DNA from: an uncultured Paracoccaceae bacterium
GTDB taxonomy: Bacteria > Pseudomonadota > Alphaproteobacteria > Rhizobiales > Rhizobiaceae
NCBI GenBank assembly: GCA_937873685.1
Contig: CALMYO010000149.1
Location: 1-42,205, forward strand
Direction: 5' to 3'
Length of the DNA stretch: 42,205 nucleotides
This document shows positions 41,966-42,205 of the stretch, piece after piece. The notes beneath the pieces are model-generated. The model had not been told where the DNA came from, did not search any database, and saw only the letters and a list, made by a program, of their open reading frames with translations. Positions within the stretch are counted from its first letter, which is position 1. Each line of letters opens with the position of its first letter. The translations under genes and the position numbers were made by a program.

Positions 41966-42205
41966 ATTTGTTGTATATCACAATTTTCTTATACATATTG
42001 CTTTTTCTCTATATTTTCTTTTTTGAATTTCTTGAATGTTAAAATACTTTTATTCATTCACGCAATCAGTTTTTTGTTTTTTAATTACTCCCTGGGTGCC
42101 GCACCAAAAAGCGCTGGCGGAAAACATGAAAATGGGATGACGAGGACCGAATACCCCAAATGGGGTATGCGAACCGCTTGCGTTCCTGCTTATTGCGTGC
42201 AGCAT
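41966..42205. other. AT-rich intergenic tail
   Basis: The first 115 or so bases are rich in T runs and far below the base composition of the neighbouring genes; they may form a terminator for the aminotransferase gene and/or an upstream promoter region. No gene seen. A palindrome occurs at 42151-42168. Confidence 0.6.
42151..42168. promoter_or_regulatory. perfect palindrome, possible operator
   Basis: ATACCCC-AAAT-GGGGTAT: 7-bp arms, 4-base centre, 18 bases in all. It resembles operators of LuxR-type or other dimeric regulators. The target would be a gene beyond the window. Confidence 0.45.

Overview
The window looks like a chromosomal or chromid segment of an alphaproteobacterium of the Hyphomicrobiales (Rhizobiales), most like a Phyllobacteriaceae or Mesorhizobium-type organism. 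The reasons are high-GC coding, two Omp2b-type porins, rhizobial-style GC-rich palindromic intergenic repeats, and phn genes that match the rhizobial arrangement. No rRNA, tRNA, CRISPR array or transposase was seen. The taxonomic call is an inference from protein and repeat character.

Layout. Bases 1-5160 hold an alpha/beta hydrolase, two tandem minus-strand porins, and a DUF2946-like plus exported DsrE-like gene pair. Bases 5196-12900 hold a 2-aminoethylphosphonate (AEP) catabolic cluster: a divergent LysR regulator, a PhnW-like transaminase, phosphonoacetate hydrolase PhnA, phosphonoacetaldehyde dehydrogenase PhnY, a PbfA-like class III PLP enzyme and a D-2-hydroxyacid dehydrogenase. On the minus strand, 13177-21890 holds a phosphonate monoester hydrolase-like enzyme of the alkaline phosphatase superfamily, then a five-gene Opp-type ABC importer. 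Bases 22192-23829 encode a membrane-bound EAL phosphodiesterase. Bases 23860-37661 hold a near-complete C-P lyase locus: phnF, phnGHI, phnJKL, a hexapeptide acetyltransferase, phnCDE1E2, a DUF1045 2H protein, phnM and phnN. No phnP is visible. Bases 37671-41965 hold a small membrane protein, a Tat-exported sulfide:quinone reductase-like flavoprotein, a NylB-like serine hydrolase and a HisC-like aminotransferase. The last 240 bases are AT-rich and end in a perfect palindrome.

How the genes fit together. Two phosphonate routes lie side by side. The hydrolytic route runs AEP or hydroxy-AEP to phosphonoacetaldehyde (PhnW, PbfA), then phosphonoacetate (PhnY), then acetate and phosphate (PhnA). The C-P lyase route handles general alkylphosphonates. 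Pho-box-like direct repeats (7-mers close to CTGTCAT, every 11 bp) occur before phnG, before phnC (four units) and before the Opp-type importer. The last is notable: it places an oligopeptide-type transporter next to a phosphonate monoester hydrolase under probable phosphate-starvation control, and suggests import and cleavage of phosphonate esters that would feed the AEP route.

Two further oddities stand out. A HigBA/RelE-type toxin-antitoxin pair and a small membrane-protein ORF sit in antisense orientation between phnI and phnJ, splitting the C-P lyase core operon. A truncated DUF1778-type antitoxin ORF overlaps the start of the phosphonate monoester hydrolase gene.
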